Shown here: piece after piece, positions 15,394 through 22,539 of the stretch
How the letters are laid out: every line of letters starts with the position of its first letter
How positions within the stretch are numbered: the stretch's first letter is position 1
From: Alicycliphilus sp. UBA6560
Lineage (GTDB): Bacteria > Pseudomonadota > Gammaproteobacteria > Burkholderiales > Burkholderiaceae_C
NCBI GenBank assembly: GCA_002434305.1
Contig: DJJU01000006.1
Coordinates: 930,001-994,000 of the forward strand
DNA length: 64,000 nucleotides
Reading direction: 5' to 3'
The notes under the pieces: generated by a model
The model's input: only the letters and a program-made list of their open reading frames with translations
Told to the model about the DNA's origin: nothing
The model's database searches: none
Position numbers and translations under genes: made by a program

Positions 15394-15425
15394 CATGGAA
15401 CATTGCGCTGCACCGTTCGTTGAAG
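15394..15425 (+). promoter_or_regulatory. ECF-type promoter of the periplasmic protein at 15497
   Basis: CATGGAAC (15394-15401), 16 bases, CGTTGAAG (15418-15425). Both octamers and the spacing are identical to the motif before the sigma factor gene 1.5 kb upstream, while the spacers differ. This makes the downstream gene a likely target of the local sigma factor. Confidence 0.75.
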
Positions 15426-15430
15426 AGGAC

Positions 15431-15462
15431 AAGGCCGCCGCGCACCACGCGCCGGCGGCCTT
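15431..15462 (+). other. Strong hairpin in the leader of the periplasmic protein gene
   Basis: AAGGCCGCCG (15431-15440) pairs perfectly with CGGCGGCCTT (15453-15462). There is no T-run after it. It would form the very 5' end of a transcript from the ECF promoter, where it could stabilise the message, or it may be a weak terminator of the preceding gene. Confidence 0.5.
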
Positions 15463-15496
15463 GCATGGTTCAACCCACTGTCAACGGAGCCTTTTC

Positions 15497-15973
15497 ATGA
15501 AGATCATCACCGCCCTGCTGCTGTCCACCGCCCTGGCCGCCCCGCTGGCCGGCCTGGCCGCCACCGCGCATGACCACGGCAGCGCCGTGCCGCAGCAGCT
15601 GCAGCTGAACGCCGGCAAGAAATGGGACACCGACGCGCCGCTGCGCCAGGCCATGAGCGCCGTGCGCCAATCCGTCGCGCAGATCCTGCCCGCCGCCCAT
15701 GCCGGCAAGGCCACGCCGGCCGACTACGACGCCTTTGGCCAGGCCATCCACCAGCAGGTCGCCTACATGGTCGAAAACTGCAAGCTGCCTGCCGCTGCCG
15801 ACGAGCAGCTGCACATCGTCGTGGCCGAGCTGATGGCCGGCGCCGAGGCCGCCCAGGGCCAGCATGGGGAAGGCGAGCGCGCCGCCGGCGTGGTGCGGGT
15901 GGCCAAGGCCGCCAATGCCTATGGCAAGCACTTCAGCCACCAGGGCTGGAAGGCCCTGGAGCTGCCGCACTGA
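15497..15973 (+). CDS. Periplasmic protein of unknown function, likely ECF target
   Basis: The 158-residue precursor has a Sec signal peptide (cleavage near LAATAHD, residue about 22). The mature part begins with a His/Asp-containing segment (AHDHGS). It continues as a helical domain with LRQAMSAVRQSVAQILPAAH, a single cysteine in ENCKLP and a His-rich end (GKHFSHQGWKALELPH). The His and Cys residues would suit metal binding, which is inference only. I recognise no named family. The start at 15497 follows CGGAGC. An ECF promoter identical to that of the upstream sigma gene lies about 70 bases before it. Confidence 0.8.
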   Translation: MKIITALLLSTALAAPLAGLAATAHDHGSAVPQQLQLNAGKKWDTDAPLRQAMSAVRQSVAQILPAAHAGKATPADYDAFGQAIHQQVAYMVENCKLPAAADEQLHIVVAELMAGAEAAQGQHGEGERAAGVVRVAKAANAYGKHFSHQGWKALELPH

Positions 15974-16004
15974 GCCCAGCGATCGGTGGGCGCCGCCCGG
16001 GCGC

Positions 16005-16484
16005 TCACCCCAGGTGCAGGTGGTTGGAGTGCTTGACCTCCTCCATCACCGCGTAGGTGCGCGTCTCGCGCACGCCGGGTAGCTGCCACAGCACGTCGCC
16101 GGCAAATCGCCGGTAGGCCGCCATGTCGGCCGACCGGGTTTTGAGCAGGTAGTCGAAACCGCCCGCGACCATGTGGCATTCCATGATCTCCGGGTGCACC
16201 TGCACCGCGGCCTTGAACTGGTCGAACACGTTGGGCGTGGTGTGGTCCAGCAGCACCTCCACGAAAACCAGCATGCCGGCGCCCAGCAGCAGCGGGTTCA
16301 GCCGTGCCTCGTAGCCCAGGATGTAGCCCTCGCGCGTGAGCCGCTGCACGCGCGCCAGCACGGCCGTGGGCGACAGGGCCACGGCCTCGGCCAGCTTCAA
16401 GTTGGACAGGCGGCCGTCGCTTTGCAGGATCCTCAGGATTCGCAGGTCCGTGCGATCAATACTGACTGCTTCAGTGGTTTTCAT
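16005..16484 (-). CDS. putR: Lrp/AsnC-family regulator, probable PutR
   Basis: The 159-residue protein has an N-terminal winged-helix domain (DRTDLRILRILQSDGRLSNL, LSPTAVLARVQRL) and a C-terminal AsnC ligand-binding domain (ECHMVAGGFDYLLK). Lrp-type regulators divergent from putA, such as PutR, switch on proline catabolism when proline binds. The start at 16484 gives a typical length; an upstream ATG at 16526 would add 14 residues and cover the operator, so it is less likely. No strong ribosome site is visible at either. The symbol rests on gene position. Confidence 0.88.
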   Translation of the reverse strand: MKTTEAVSIDRTDLRILRILQSDGRLSNLKLAEAVALSPTAVLARVQRLTREGYILGYEARLNPLLLGAGMLVFVEVLLDHTTPNVFDQFKAAVQVHPEIMECHMVAGGFDYLLKTRSADMAAYRRFAGDVLWQLPGVRETRTYAVMEEVKHSNHLHLG

Positions 16485-16501
16485 GCGCAGATTATTCGCC
16501 T

Positions 16502-16540
16502 GATTTGCCCCATTTTGGTGATTCATTTATCTGGCAAATC
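16502..16540. promoter_or_regulatory. Inverted repeat operator between putR and putA
   Basis: GATTTGCC (16502-16509) and GGCAAATC (16533-16540) form a perfect 8-bp inverted repeat with half-site centres three turns apart, 15 bases before the putA start. Lrp-family octamers commonly bind such widely spaced arms, so this is the likely site for the divergent regulator. Confidence 0.65.
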
Positions 16541-16554
16541 CCGATCATCCGCAC

Positions 16555-19500
16555 ATGACTTCCACGCCCTTCTTCCCCCGTCCGCAGGACGAAAGCGCCC
16601 TGCGCCAGGCCATCACGGCCGCCACCCGCCGCCCCGAGCCCGAAGCCCTGGAACCGCTGCTGCAGGCCGCCCGCCTGCCGGCCGATCTGCAGCAGGCCGT
16701 ACAGAACCGCGCCCTGGCGCTGGCGCGCGGCCTGCGCGAGCGCAAGAACGAGGGTGGGCGTGCCGGGCTGGTGCAGGCGCTGCTGCAGCAGTTCGCCTTG
16801 TCGTCGCAGGAGGGCGTGGCGCTGATGTGCCTGGCCGAGGCGCTCTTGCGCATCCCCGACGCCGCCACGCGCGACGCGCTGATCCGCGACAAGGTAGGTT
16901 CCAGCGACTGGGCCCCGCACCTGGGCAAGAGCCCGTCGCTGTTCGTCAACGCCGCCACCTGGGGCCTGCTCATCACTGGACGGCTGGTGTCCACGCACAG
17001 CGAGACGGGGCTGAAGGACGCGCTGCGCCGCCTCACGGCGCGCGGCGGCGAGCCCTTGATCCGCAAGGGCGTGGACGTGGCCATGCGCATGATGGGCGAG
17101 CAGTTCGTGACCGGCGAGACCATCGCCCAGGCCCTGGACAATGCCCGCCGGCTGGAGGCGCGCGGTTTTCGCTACTCCTACGACATGCTGGGCGAGGCGG
17201 CGCTGACGGCCCAGGACGCCGAGCGCTATATGCAGTCCTATATCGACGCCGTGCGCGCCATCGGCCAAGCCAGCGCCGGGCGGGGCGTCTATGAAGGCCC
17301 AGGCATCTCCATCAAGCTCAGCGCCCTGCACCCACGCTATCAAGTCGCGCAGTGGCAGCGCGTGATGGACGAGCTGTACCCGCGCGTGCTGCAGCTGGCG
17401 CAGCTGGCCAAGCAGTACGACATCGGACTGAACATCGACGCCGAGGAGGCCGACCGGCTGGAGCTGTCGCTGGACCTGCTCGAGCGCCTGTGCTACGAGC
17501 CGTCGCTGACCGGCTTCAGTGGCATCGGCTTCGTCATCCAGGCCTATCAAAAGCGCTGCCCGTTCGTCATCGACTACGTGGTGGACCTGGCGCGCCGCAG
17601 CGGCCACCGGCTGATGGTGCGCTTGGTCAAGGGCGCCTACTGGGACAGCGAGATCAAGCGCACGCAGGTCGATGGCCTGGCCGACTACCCCGTCTACACC
17701 CGCAAGGCGCACACCGATGTGTCGTACATCGCCTGCGCGCAAAAGTTACTGGCTGCGCCGGATGCCGTCTACCCCCAGTTCGCCACGCACAACGCGCAGA
17801 CGCTGGCGACCATCTGGGAGCTGGCCGGGCCCGAGCGCTACGCACCTGGGCAGTACGAATTCCAGTGCCTCCACGGCATGGGCGAGCCGCTGTACGAGCA
17901 GGTGGTGGGCCAGCGCCCCTGCCGCATCTACGCCCCCGTGGGCACGCACGAGACGCTGCTGGCCTACCTGGTGCGCCGGCTGCTGGAAAACGGCGCCAAC
18001 ACCTCCTTCGTCAACCGCGTGGCCGACGCCGCGCTGCCGCTCGAATCGCTGATCGAAAACCCCGTGGCCACGGTGGACGCGCTGGCCGTCAGCGAGGGCG
18101 CGCCCGGCCTGCCGCACCCGCGCATCGCTCTGCCCGCCGGACTGTACGGCCCGGCCCGCGCCAACTCGCAGGGCCTGGACCTGGCCAGCGCCCCCGTGCT
18201 GGCCGAGCTGGCCGACGCCTTGGCCGCCAGCCGCGGCGCACCCGTAGATGCCGCCCCGCTGCTGGCCGCGCCGGTGCAGCAAAGCGCCAGCGCGCCGGTT
18301 CGCAACCCGGCCGACCACGCCGACCTGGTTGGCCATGTGCAGGAAGCCGCCGAGGCCGACGTGGACGCGGCGCTGCACGCCGCCCAGGCCTTCCAGCCCG
18401 CCTGGGCCGCCATGCCCACGGCCGAGCGCACGCGGCGCCTGCGCGGCACCGCCGATCTACTGGAAGGCGCCCTGCCGCGCCTGCTGCCGCTGTTGATGCG
18501 CGAGGCCGGCAAGACCGCCGCCAACGCCGTGGCCGAGGTGCGCGAGGCCGTGGACTTCCTGCGCTACTACGCCGCCCAGGCCGATGCCGCCTTCGACAAC
18601 GCCAGCCACGTGCCGCTGGGGCCGGTGGCCTGCATCAGCCCCTGGAACTTTCCGCTGGCCATCTTCATGGGCCAGGTGGCGGCCGCGCTGGCCGCCGGCA
18701 ACGTAGTGCTGGCCAAGCCGGCCGAACAGACGCCGCTCATCGCCCACGAGGCCGTGCGCCTGCTGCACCAGGCCGGCGTGCCGGCCGCTGCCGTGCAGCT
18801 GCTGCCCGGGCGCGGCGAGACGGTGGGTGCGCGCCTGGTGGGCGACGCACGCGTGCAGGGCGTGATGTTCACCGGCTCCACCGAGGTCGCGCGCATCCTG
18901 CAAAAGACGCTGGCGCGGCGCGCGGGCCCGCTGGGTCAGCCCATCCCGCTGATCGCCGAGACCGGCGGGCAGAACGCCATGATCGTGGACTCCTCCGCCC
19001 TGGCCGAGCAGGTGGTGGCCGACGTGGTCAGCTCGGCCTTTGACAGCGCCGGCCAGCGCTGCTCGGCCCTGCGCGTGCTGTGCCTGCAGGCCGACTGCGC
19101 CGAGCGCACCCTGGCCATGCTGCGCGGCGCCATGCAGCAGCTGCGCGTGGGCGACCCGGCGCTGCTGGCCACCGACGTCGGCCCGGTCATCGACGAGGAG
19201 GCGCGCCAGGGCATCGCCCGCTACATCGACGAGCGCCGAGCCCAGGGCCACGCCGTGCACCAGGTAGCACCCCAGGGTGATGGCGCCAGCGCGCGCGGCA
19301 CCTTCGTGCCGCCCACGCTGGTGGAGCTGGACAGCGCCGGCCAGCTGGGCCGCGAGGTCTTCGGCCCGGTGCTGCACGTGCTGCGCTACGAGCGCGGCGA
19401 GCTGCCCCAGCTGCTGGCCCAGATCAACGCCACCGGCTACGGCCTGACGCAGGGCGTGCACACGCGCATCGACGAAACCGTGGCCCGCGTGGCGGCCCAG

Positions 19501-20259
19501 GCGCGCGCCGGCAACCTGTACGTGAACCGCAACATGGTCGGCGCCGTGGTGGGCGTGCAGCCCTTCGGCGGCGAGGGCCTGTCGGGCACCGGCCCCAAGG
19601 CCGGCGGGCCGCTGTACCTGCTGCGCCTGCTGTCGCGCCACCCGGCGGATGCCGCCCGCACGGCGCTGGCCCAGACCGCCGCCCAATCGGTGGACGACGA
19701 CCTGCAGCCCGCCCTGTTGGCGCCCTTGAGCGCGCTTCAGGCCTGGGCTCTGCAGAAGGGCCGCGGTGCCCTGGCAAGCAGCTGCGCCGCGCTGGCCCAG
19801 GCCAGCTGCGCCGGCCTCTCGGCGCGCCTGCCCGGTCCCACGGGCGAGCGCAACGACTACCGCCTGCTGCCACGCGAACGTGTGCTATGCCTGGCTGACG
19901 ACGACGACTGCCGCCTGCTGCAGCTGGCCACGGTGCTGGCCGCCGGCAGCCAGGCCATCTGGCCCGCCAGCGCCGGGGCGCTGCGCGCCACATTGCCCGC
20001 CGCAGTGCAGGAGCGGATTATCTTGGCCGCAGATGCCATGGCCGCCGATTTCGACGCTGCACTGCATGGCACACATACCGACAGCCTTCTGACCATTCAA
20101 CGGCAACTGGCCGAAAGGCCGGGCGCGCTGCTGGGTCTGGCCACAGTGCGGAACGAAGACCAAGCACTGGCCGCCCTGCTGCGCCTGGTATTGGAGCGCG
20201 CCGTCAGCATTAACACCACCGCCGCTGGCGGCAATGCCAGCCTGATGACCATGGCTTGA
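16555..20259 (+). CDS. putA: Bifunctional proline dehydrogenase / L-glutamate-gamma-semialdehyde dehydrogenase
   Basis: PutA oxidises proline to P5C with FAD at the membrane and then glutamate semialdehyde to glutamate with NAD. The 1234-residue protein has an alpha-helical arm (about 1-130) and the PRODH barrel (about 170-470; landmarks GPGISIKLSALHPRY, KGAYWDSEIKR, ATHNAQT). The aldehyde dehydrogenase follows (about 540-1010), with Glu near 802 in AETGGQN and nucleophile Cys near 836 in AGQRCSALR. A degenerate C-terminal ALDH-like domain ends it. No ribbon-helix-helix DNA-binding domain precedes the arm, so this is a non-regulatory PutA. Confidence 0.97.
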   Translation: MTSTPFFPRPQDESALRQAITAATRRPEPEALEPLLQAARLPADLQQAVQNRALALARGLRERKNEGGRAGLVQALLQQFALSSQEGVALMCLAEALLRIPDAATRDALIRDKVGSSDWAPHLGKSPSLFVNAATWGLLITGRLVSTHSETGLKDALRRLTARGGEPLIRKGVDVAMRMMGEQFVTGETIAQALDNARRLEARGFRYSYDMLGEAALTAQDAERYMQSYIDAVRAIGQASAGRGVYEGPGISIKLSALHPRYQVAQWQRVMDELYPRVLQLAQLAKQYDIGLNIDAEEADRLELSLDLLERLCYEPSLTGFSGIGFVIQAYQKRCPFVIDYVVDLARRSGHRLMVRLVKGAYWDSEIKRTQVDGLADYPVYTRKAHTDVSYIACAQKLLAAPDAVYPQFATHNAQTLATIWELAGPERYAPGQYEFQCLHGMGEPLYEQVVGQRPCRIYAPVGTHETLLAYLVRRLLENGANTSFVNRVADAALPLESLIENPVATVDALAVSEGAPGLPHPRIALPAGLYGPARANSQGLDLASAPVLAELADALAASRGAPVDAAPLLAAPVQQSASAPVRNPADHADLVGHVQEAAEADVDAALHAAQAFQPAWAAMPTAERTRRLRGTADLLEGALPRLLPLLMREAGKTAANAVAEVREAVDFLRYYAAQADAAFDNASHVPLGPVACISPWNFPLAIFMGQVAAALAAGNVVLAKPAEQTPLIAHEAVRLLHQAGVPAAAVQLLPGRGETVGARLVGDARVQGVMFTGSTEVARILQKTLARRAGPLGQPIPLIAETGGQNAMIVDSSALAEQVVADVVSSAFDSAGQRCSALRVLCLQADCAERTLAMLRGAMQQLRVGDPALLATDVGPVIDEEARQGIARYIDERRAQGHAVHQVAPQGDGASARGTFVPPTLVELDSAGQLGREVFGPVLHVLRYERGELPQLLAQINATGYGLTQGVHTRIDETVARVAAQARAGNLYVNRNMVGAVVGVQPFGGEGLSGTGPKAGGPLYLLRLLSRHPADAARTALAQTAAQSVDDDLQPALLAPLSALQAWALQKGRGALASSCAALAQASCAGLSARLPGPTGERNDYRLLPRERVLCLADDDDCRLLQLATVLAAGSQAIWPASAGALRATLPAAVQERIILAADAMAADFDAALHGTHTDSLLTIQRQLAERPGALLGLATVRNEDQALAALLRLVLERAVSINTTAAGGNASLMTMA

Positions 20260-20264
20260 AGACC

Positions 20265-20327
20265 ATCAAAGCAAAACAGCCTCCACGCGGCTCTGGGTCT
20301 GCGCGGGCAGCTATTATTGATATAGCG
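20265..20327 (-). repeat. Dispersed repeat copy
   Basis: Minus-strand copy directly after the putA stop: TCAATAATAGCTGCCCGCGC, then AGAGCCGCGTGGAGGCTG and TTTTGC. It is more diverged than most copies. Confidence 0.65.
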
Positions 20328-20349
20328 AACCAGGGCTCTTGAAGCACGA

Positions 20350-20388
20350 AAGGCGCGGCATATTTTCCTGCCGCGCCTTTTCTTTTTC
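20350..20388 (+). terminator. Intrinsic terminator of putA
   Basis: AAGGCGCGGCA and TGCCGCGCCTTT form an 11-bp stem with an eight-base loop (TATTTTCC), followed by TTTTCTTTTT. The gap 20260-20571 otherwise holds a repeat copy, an unusually AT-rich stretch (20395-20480) and the FNR box. Confidence 0.85.
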
Positions 20389-20495
20389 TGTCCACCAACC
20401 GATTTAATAAAGCCTTAATTGAAGAATAATAAAATGGAAAGATTTTATTTTCAAATAGCCGCAGCAATTGAATTATCCAGATATTGCCGCCTCAT

Positions 20496-20509
20496 TTGAT
20501 TGACATCAA
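20496..20509 (+). promoter_or_regulatory. FNR/Anr box upstream of the ttr-like operon
   Basis: TTGATTGACATCAA is a perfect match to the FNR/Anr consensus TTGAT-N4-ATCAA. It lies 62 bases before the first gene, and an AT-rich -10-like stretch (TAAGAATAAT, 20527-20536) sits where a class II FNR-activated promoter would need it. Anaerobic activation is expected. Confidence 0.85.
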
Positions 20510-20571
20510 GGGAAGAAATCTTCGAATAAGAATAATCGAATCACGCAATAAAGAAAGAAGAGTATTTCCCG

Positions 20572-21366
20572 ATGCCTGAAAATAGTTCTCCCGCTCGCCA
20601 CAGCGCGCCACCCGCGGTGCAACAGGCCAAACGCACCTTCTTGCAAGACCTGGTCGGCCTGGCCACCGCCTTTGGCCTGACGGCTGCATCTGCTCCCGCC
20701 GCGGCCCTCACCCTGCCCGGCACCACGCAACCTCCGCGCCGCCCCGGCTTGGAAGGCAAGCGCTTCGGCATGCTGGTGGACCTGCGCAAGTGCATTGGCT
20801 GCCAGGCCTGCACCGTGAGTTGCTCGGTCGAGAACATGCCCCCCATCGGCCAATTTCGCACCACAGTGCTGCAGTACGAGGTCGACCGTCCCAACCAGCC
20901 TCCCGCCATGGTCAGCCTGCCGCGCCTGTGCAACCACTGCGAGGAGCCGCCCTGCATCCCCGTGTGCCCGGTGCAGGCCACCTTCCAGCGCACCGACGGC
21001 ATCGTGCTGGTGGACAACGAACGCTGCGTGGGCTGCGGCTACTGCGTGCAGGCCTGTCCGTACGACGCGCGCTTCATCAACCACGAGACGCAGACCGCCG
21101 ACAAATGCACGTTCTGCGAGCACCGCCTGGAGGTCGGCCTGCTGCCGGCCTGCGTGGAGAGCTGCGTGGGCGGCGCGCGCGTGATCGGCGACCTGAATGA
21201 CCAGGGCAGCGAGATCCATCGCCGCATGGCAGAGCACCAGGACGAGATCAAGGTCCTGAAGCCCGACATGAAGACCGCGCCGCGTGTGTTCTACATCGGC
21301 CTGCCCGACGAATTCGTCAACGGCGTGGACGGCCAGGCCAGCGTGCGCCTGCTGGCCGAGCACTGA
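20572..21366 (+). CDS. ttrB: Tetrathionate-reductase-like iron-sulfur subunit B
   Basis: The 264-residue electron-transfer subunit of a DMSO-reductase-family complex has an N-terminal export-like stretch (about 20-50). A four-cluster ferredoxin follows: CIGCQACTVSC, CNHCEEPPCIPVC, CVGCGYCVQACP and CTFCEHRL with a later CVESC. It carries electrons between the membrane subunit and the molybdenum subunit on the periplasmic side. The gene order B-C-A and the partner sequences make tetrathionate reductase the best name, but thiosulfate, polysulfide or arsenate reductases have similar B subunits. It is first in the operon behind a perfect FNR box. Confidence 0.85.
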   Translation: MPENSSPARHSAPPAVQQAKRTFLQDLVGLATAFGLTAASAPAAALTLPGTTQPPRRPGLEGKRFGMLVDLRKCIGCQACTVSCSVENMPPIGQFRTTVLQYEVDRPNQPPAMVSLPRLCNHCEEPPCIPVCPVQATFQRTDGIVLVDNERCVGCGYCVQACPYDARFINHETQTADKCTFCEHRLEVGLLPACVESCVGGARVIGDLNDQGSEIHRRMAEHQDEIKVLKPDMKTAPRVFYIGLPDEFVNGVDGQASVRLLAEH

Positions 21367-21380
21367 GCAAGGAGCCCGTC

Positions 21381-22427
21381 ATGCAAATCATCGAACTTCT
21401 CACCCCGCACTACGAGGCCGCCTGGCTGCCCTGGGCCGTGCAGTACTTCTTCCTGGCCGGCGTGGCCACCGGTGGCGCGCTGCTGGCCGCGCTGTGCGCC
21501 TGGGGTGCCCGGGGCAGCCTGATGCGCCGCCTGCTGCCCGTGGCCGTGTTGACGCTGGCCGTCAGCGTGATCGCCGCCCCCGTGTCGCTGCTGGCCGACC
21601 TGCACCAGCCCGCGCGCTTCTGGCATTTCTACGCGCACTTCACGCCCTGGTCGTGGATGTCGGTGGGTGCGCTGCTGCTGCCGGTGTTCGTCACGCTCGG
21701 CGTGGCGTTCATCGCCAGCTGGTGGCTGGGCCGGGGGGGCTGGATGCGCGCGCTGGCGCCGCTGCTGGTGCTGTCGGCGCTGTCCATCACCTTCTACACC
21801 GGCGCGGAGATGATGGTCATCCGCGCCCGTCCGCTGTGGAACACGTTGTGGGTGCCCATCAACCTGGCGCTGACCGGCTGGCTGGCCACCGTGGGCGCGG
21901 CCTTCGTGCTGGAGCGCTTCCTGCCCGCCACGCTGCGCCCCGGCGCCGCCGCCCTGCAGCTGCTGCGCGGCATCGGCCTGGCCCTGGCCGCTGCGCTGGT
22001 GCTGGTGGCGCTGGCCTGGGCCGGCACCGGAATGGCGGGCCTGAACCGCTCGTTCGACGAGGCTCTGCGCCTGTTCCGCGACTTCCCCGTGTGGCGCCTG
22101 GCCATGCTGGGCTCGGCCGTGTTCGGCGCCGCCGTGGTGGGTGCACTGCTGCGCGGCCGCCACCGCCTGGGCGCCACCGGCTACACGCTGGTGCTGGGCC
22201 TGGGGCTGGCGGCCAGCGCCTGGGCCTTCCGCTGGGCGCTGTTCATGGGCGTGCAAGGCGTGCCCAAGTTCGGCGCGGGCCTGTACCTGTACCACATGCC
22301 GCTGGGCGGCGACGGCCTGATGGGTATGTTGGGCGTGGCCGGGCTGTGCGTGGCGCTGGTGGCCTTGGCCAGCTGGGCGCTGGAGCTGTTCCCGGCGCGC
22401 CAGGATGCAGCCCCCGCCCGCGCGTGA
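21381..22427 (+). CDS. ttrC: NrfD/TtrC-type membrane quinol dehydrogenase subunit
   Basis: The 348-residue integral membrane protein has about nine hydrophobic segments and belongs to the NrfD/PsrC group. It oxidises membrane quinol and feeds electrons to the iron-sulfur subunit. AAGGAGCCC stands eight bases before the start, 14 bases after the ttrB stop. TFYTGAEMMVIRARPLWNT is the characteristic central stretch of the family. TtrA is separated from it by 112 bases that contain a dispersed repeat. Confidence 0.85.
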   Translation: MQIIELLTPHYEAAWLPWAVQYFFLAGVATGGALLAALCAWGARGSLMRRLLPVAVLTLAVSVIAAPVSLLADLHQPARFWHFYAHFTPWSWMSVGALLLPVFVTLGVAFIASWWLGRGGWMRALAPLLVLSALSITFYTGAEMMVIRARPLWNTLWVPINLALTGWLATVGAAFVLERFLPATLRPGAAALQLLRGIGLALAAALVLVALAWAGTGMAGLNRSFDEALRLFRDFPVWRLAMLGSAVFGAAVVGALLRGRHRLGATGYTLVLGLGLAASAWAFRWALFMGVQGVPKFGAGLYLYHMPLGGDGLMGMLGVAGLCVALVALASWALELFPARQDAAPARA

Positions 22428-22434
22428 CGCTCAT

Positions 22435-22495
22435 TGATTCATAGCAAAACAGCCTCCAACCCAATACCAGCAAGCGCTAGTAGCTATAAAAACAG
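22435..22495 (-). repeat. Dispersed repeat copy between ttrC and ttrA
   Basis: Minus-strand copy reading TTTTTATAGCTACTAGCGCTTG, then GGTTGGAGGCTG and TTTTGCTAT. It lies within an operon gap, so it does not obviously stop transcription. Confidence 0.7.
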
Positions 22496-22539
22496 AAGCA
22501 AATCACTCGCTGCTGCGCTCGCCCGAGAGAGGATCTTCC

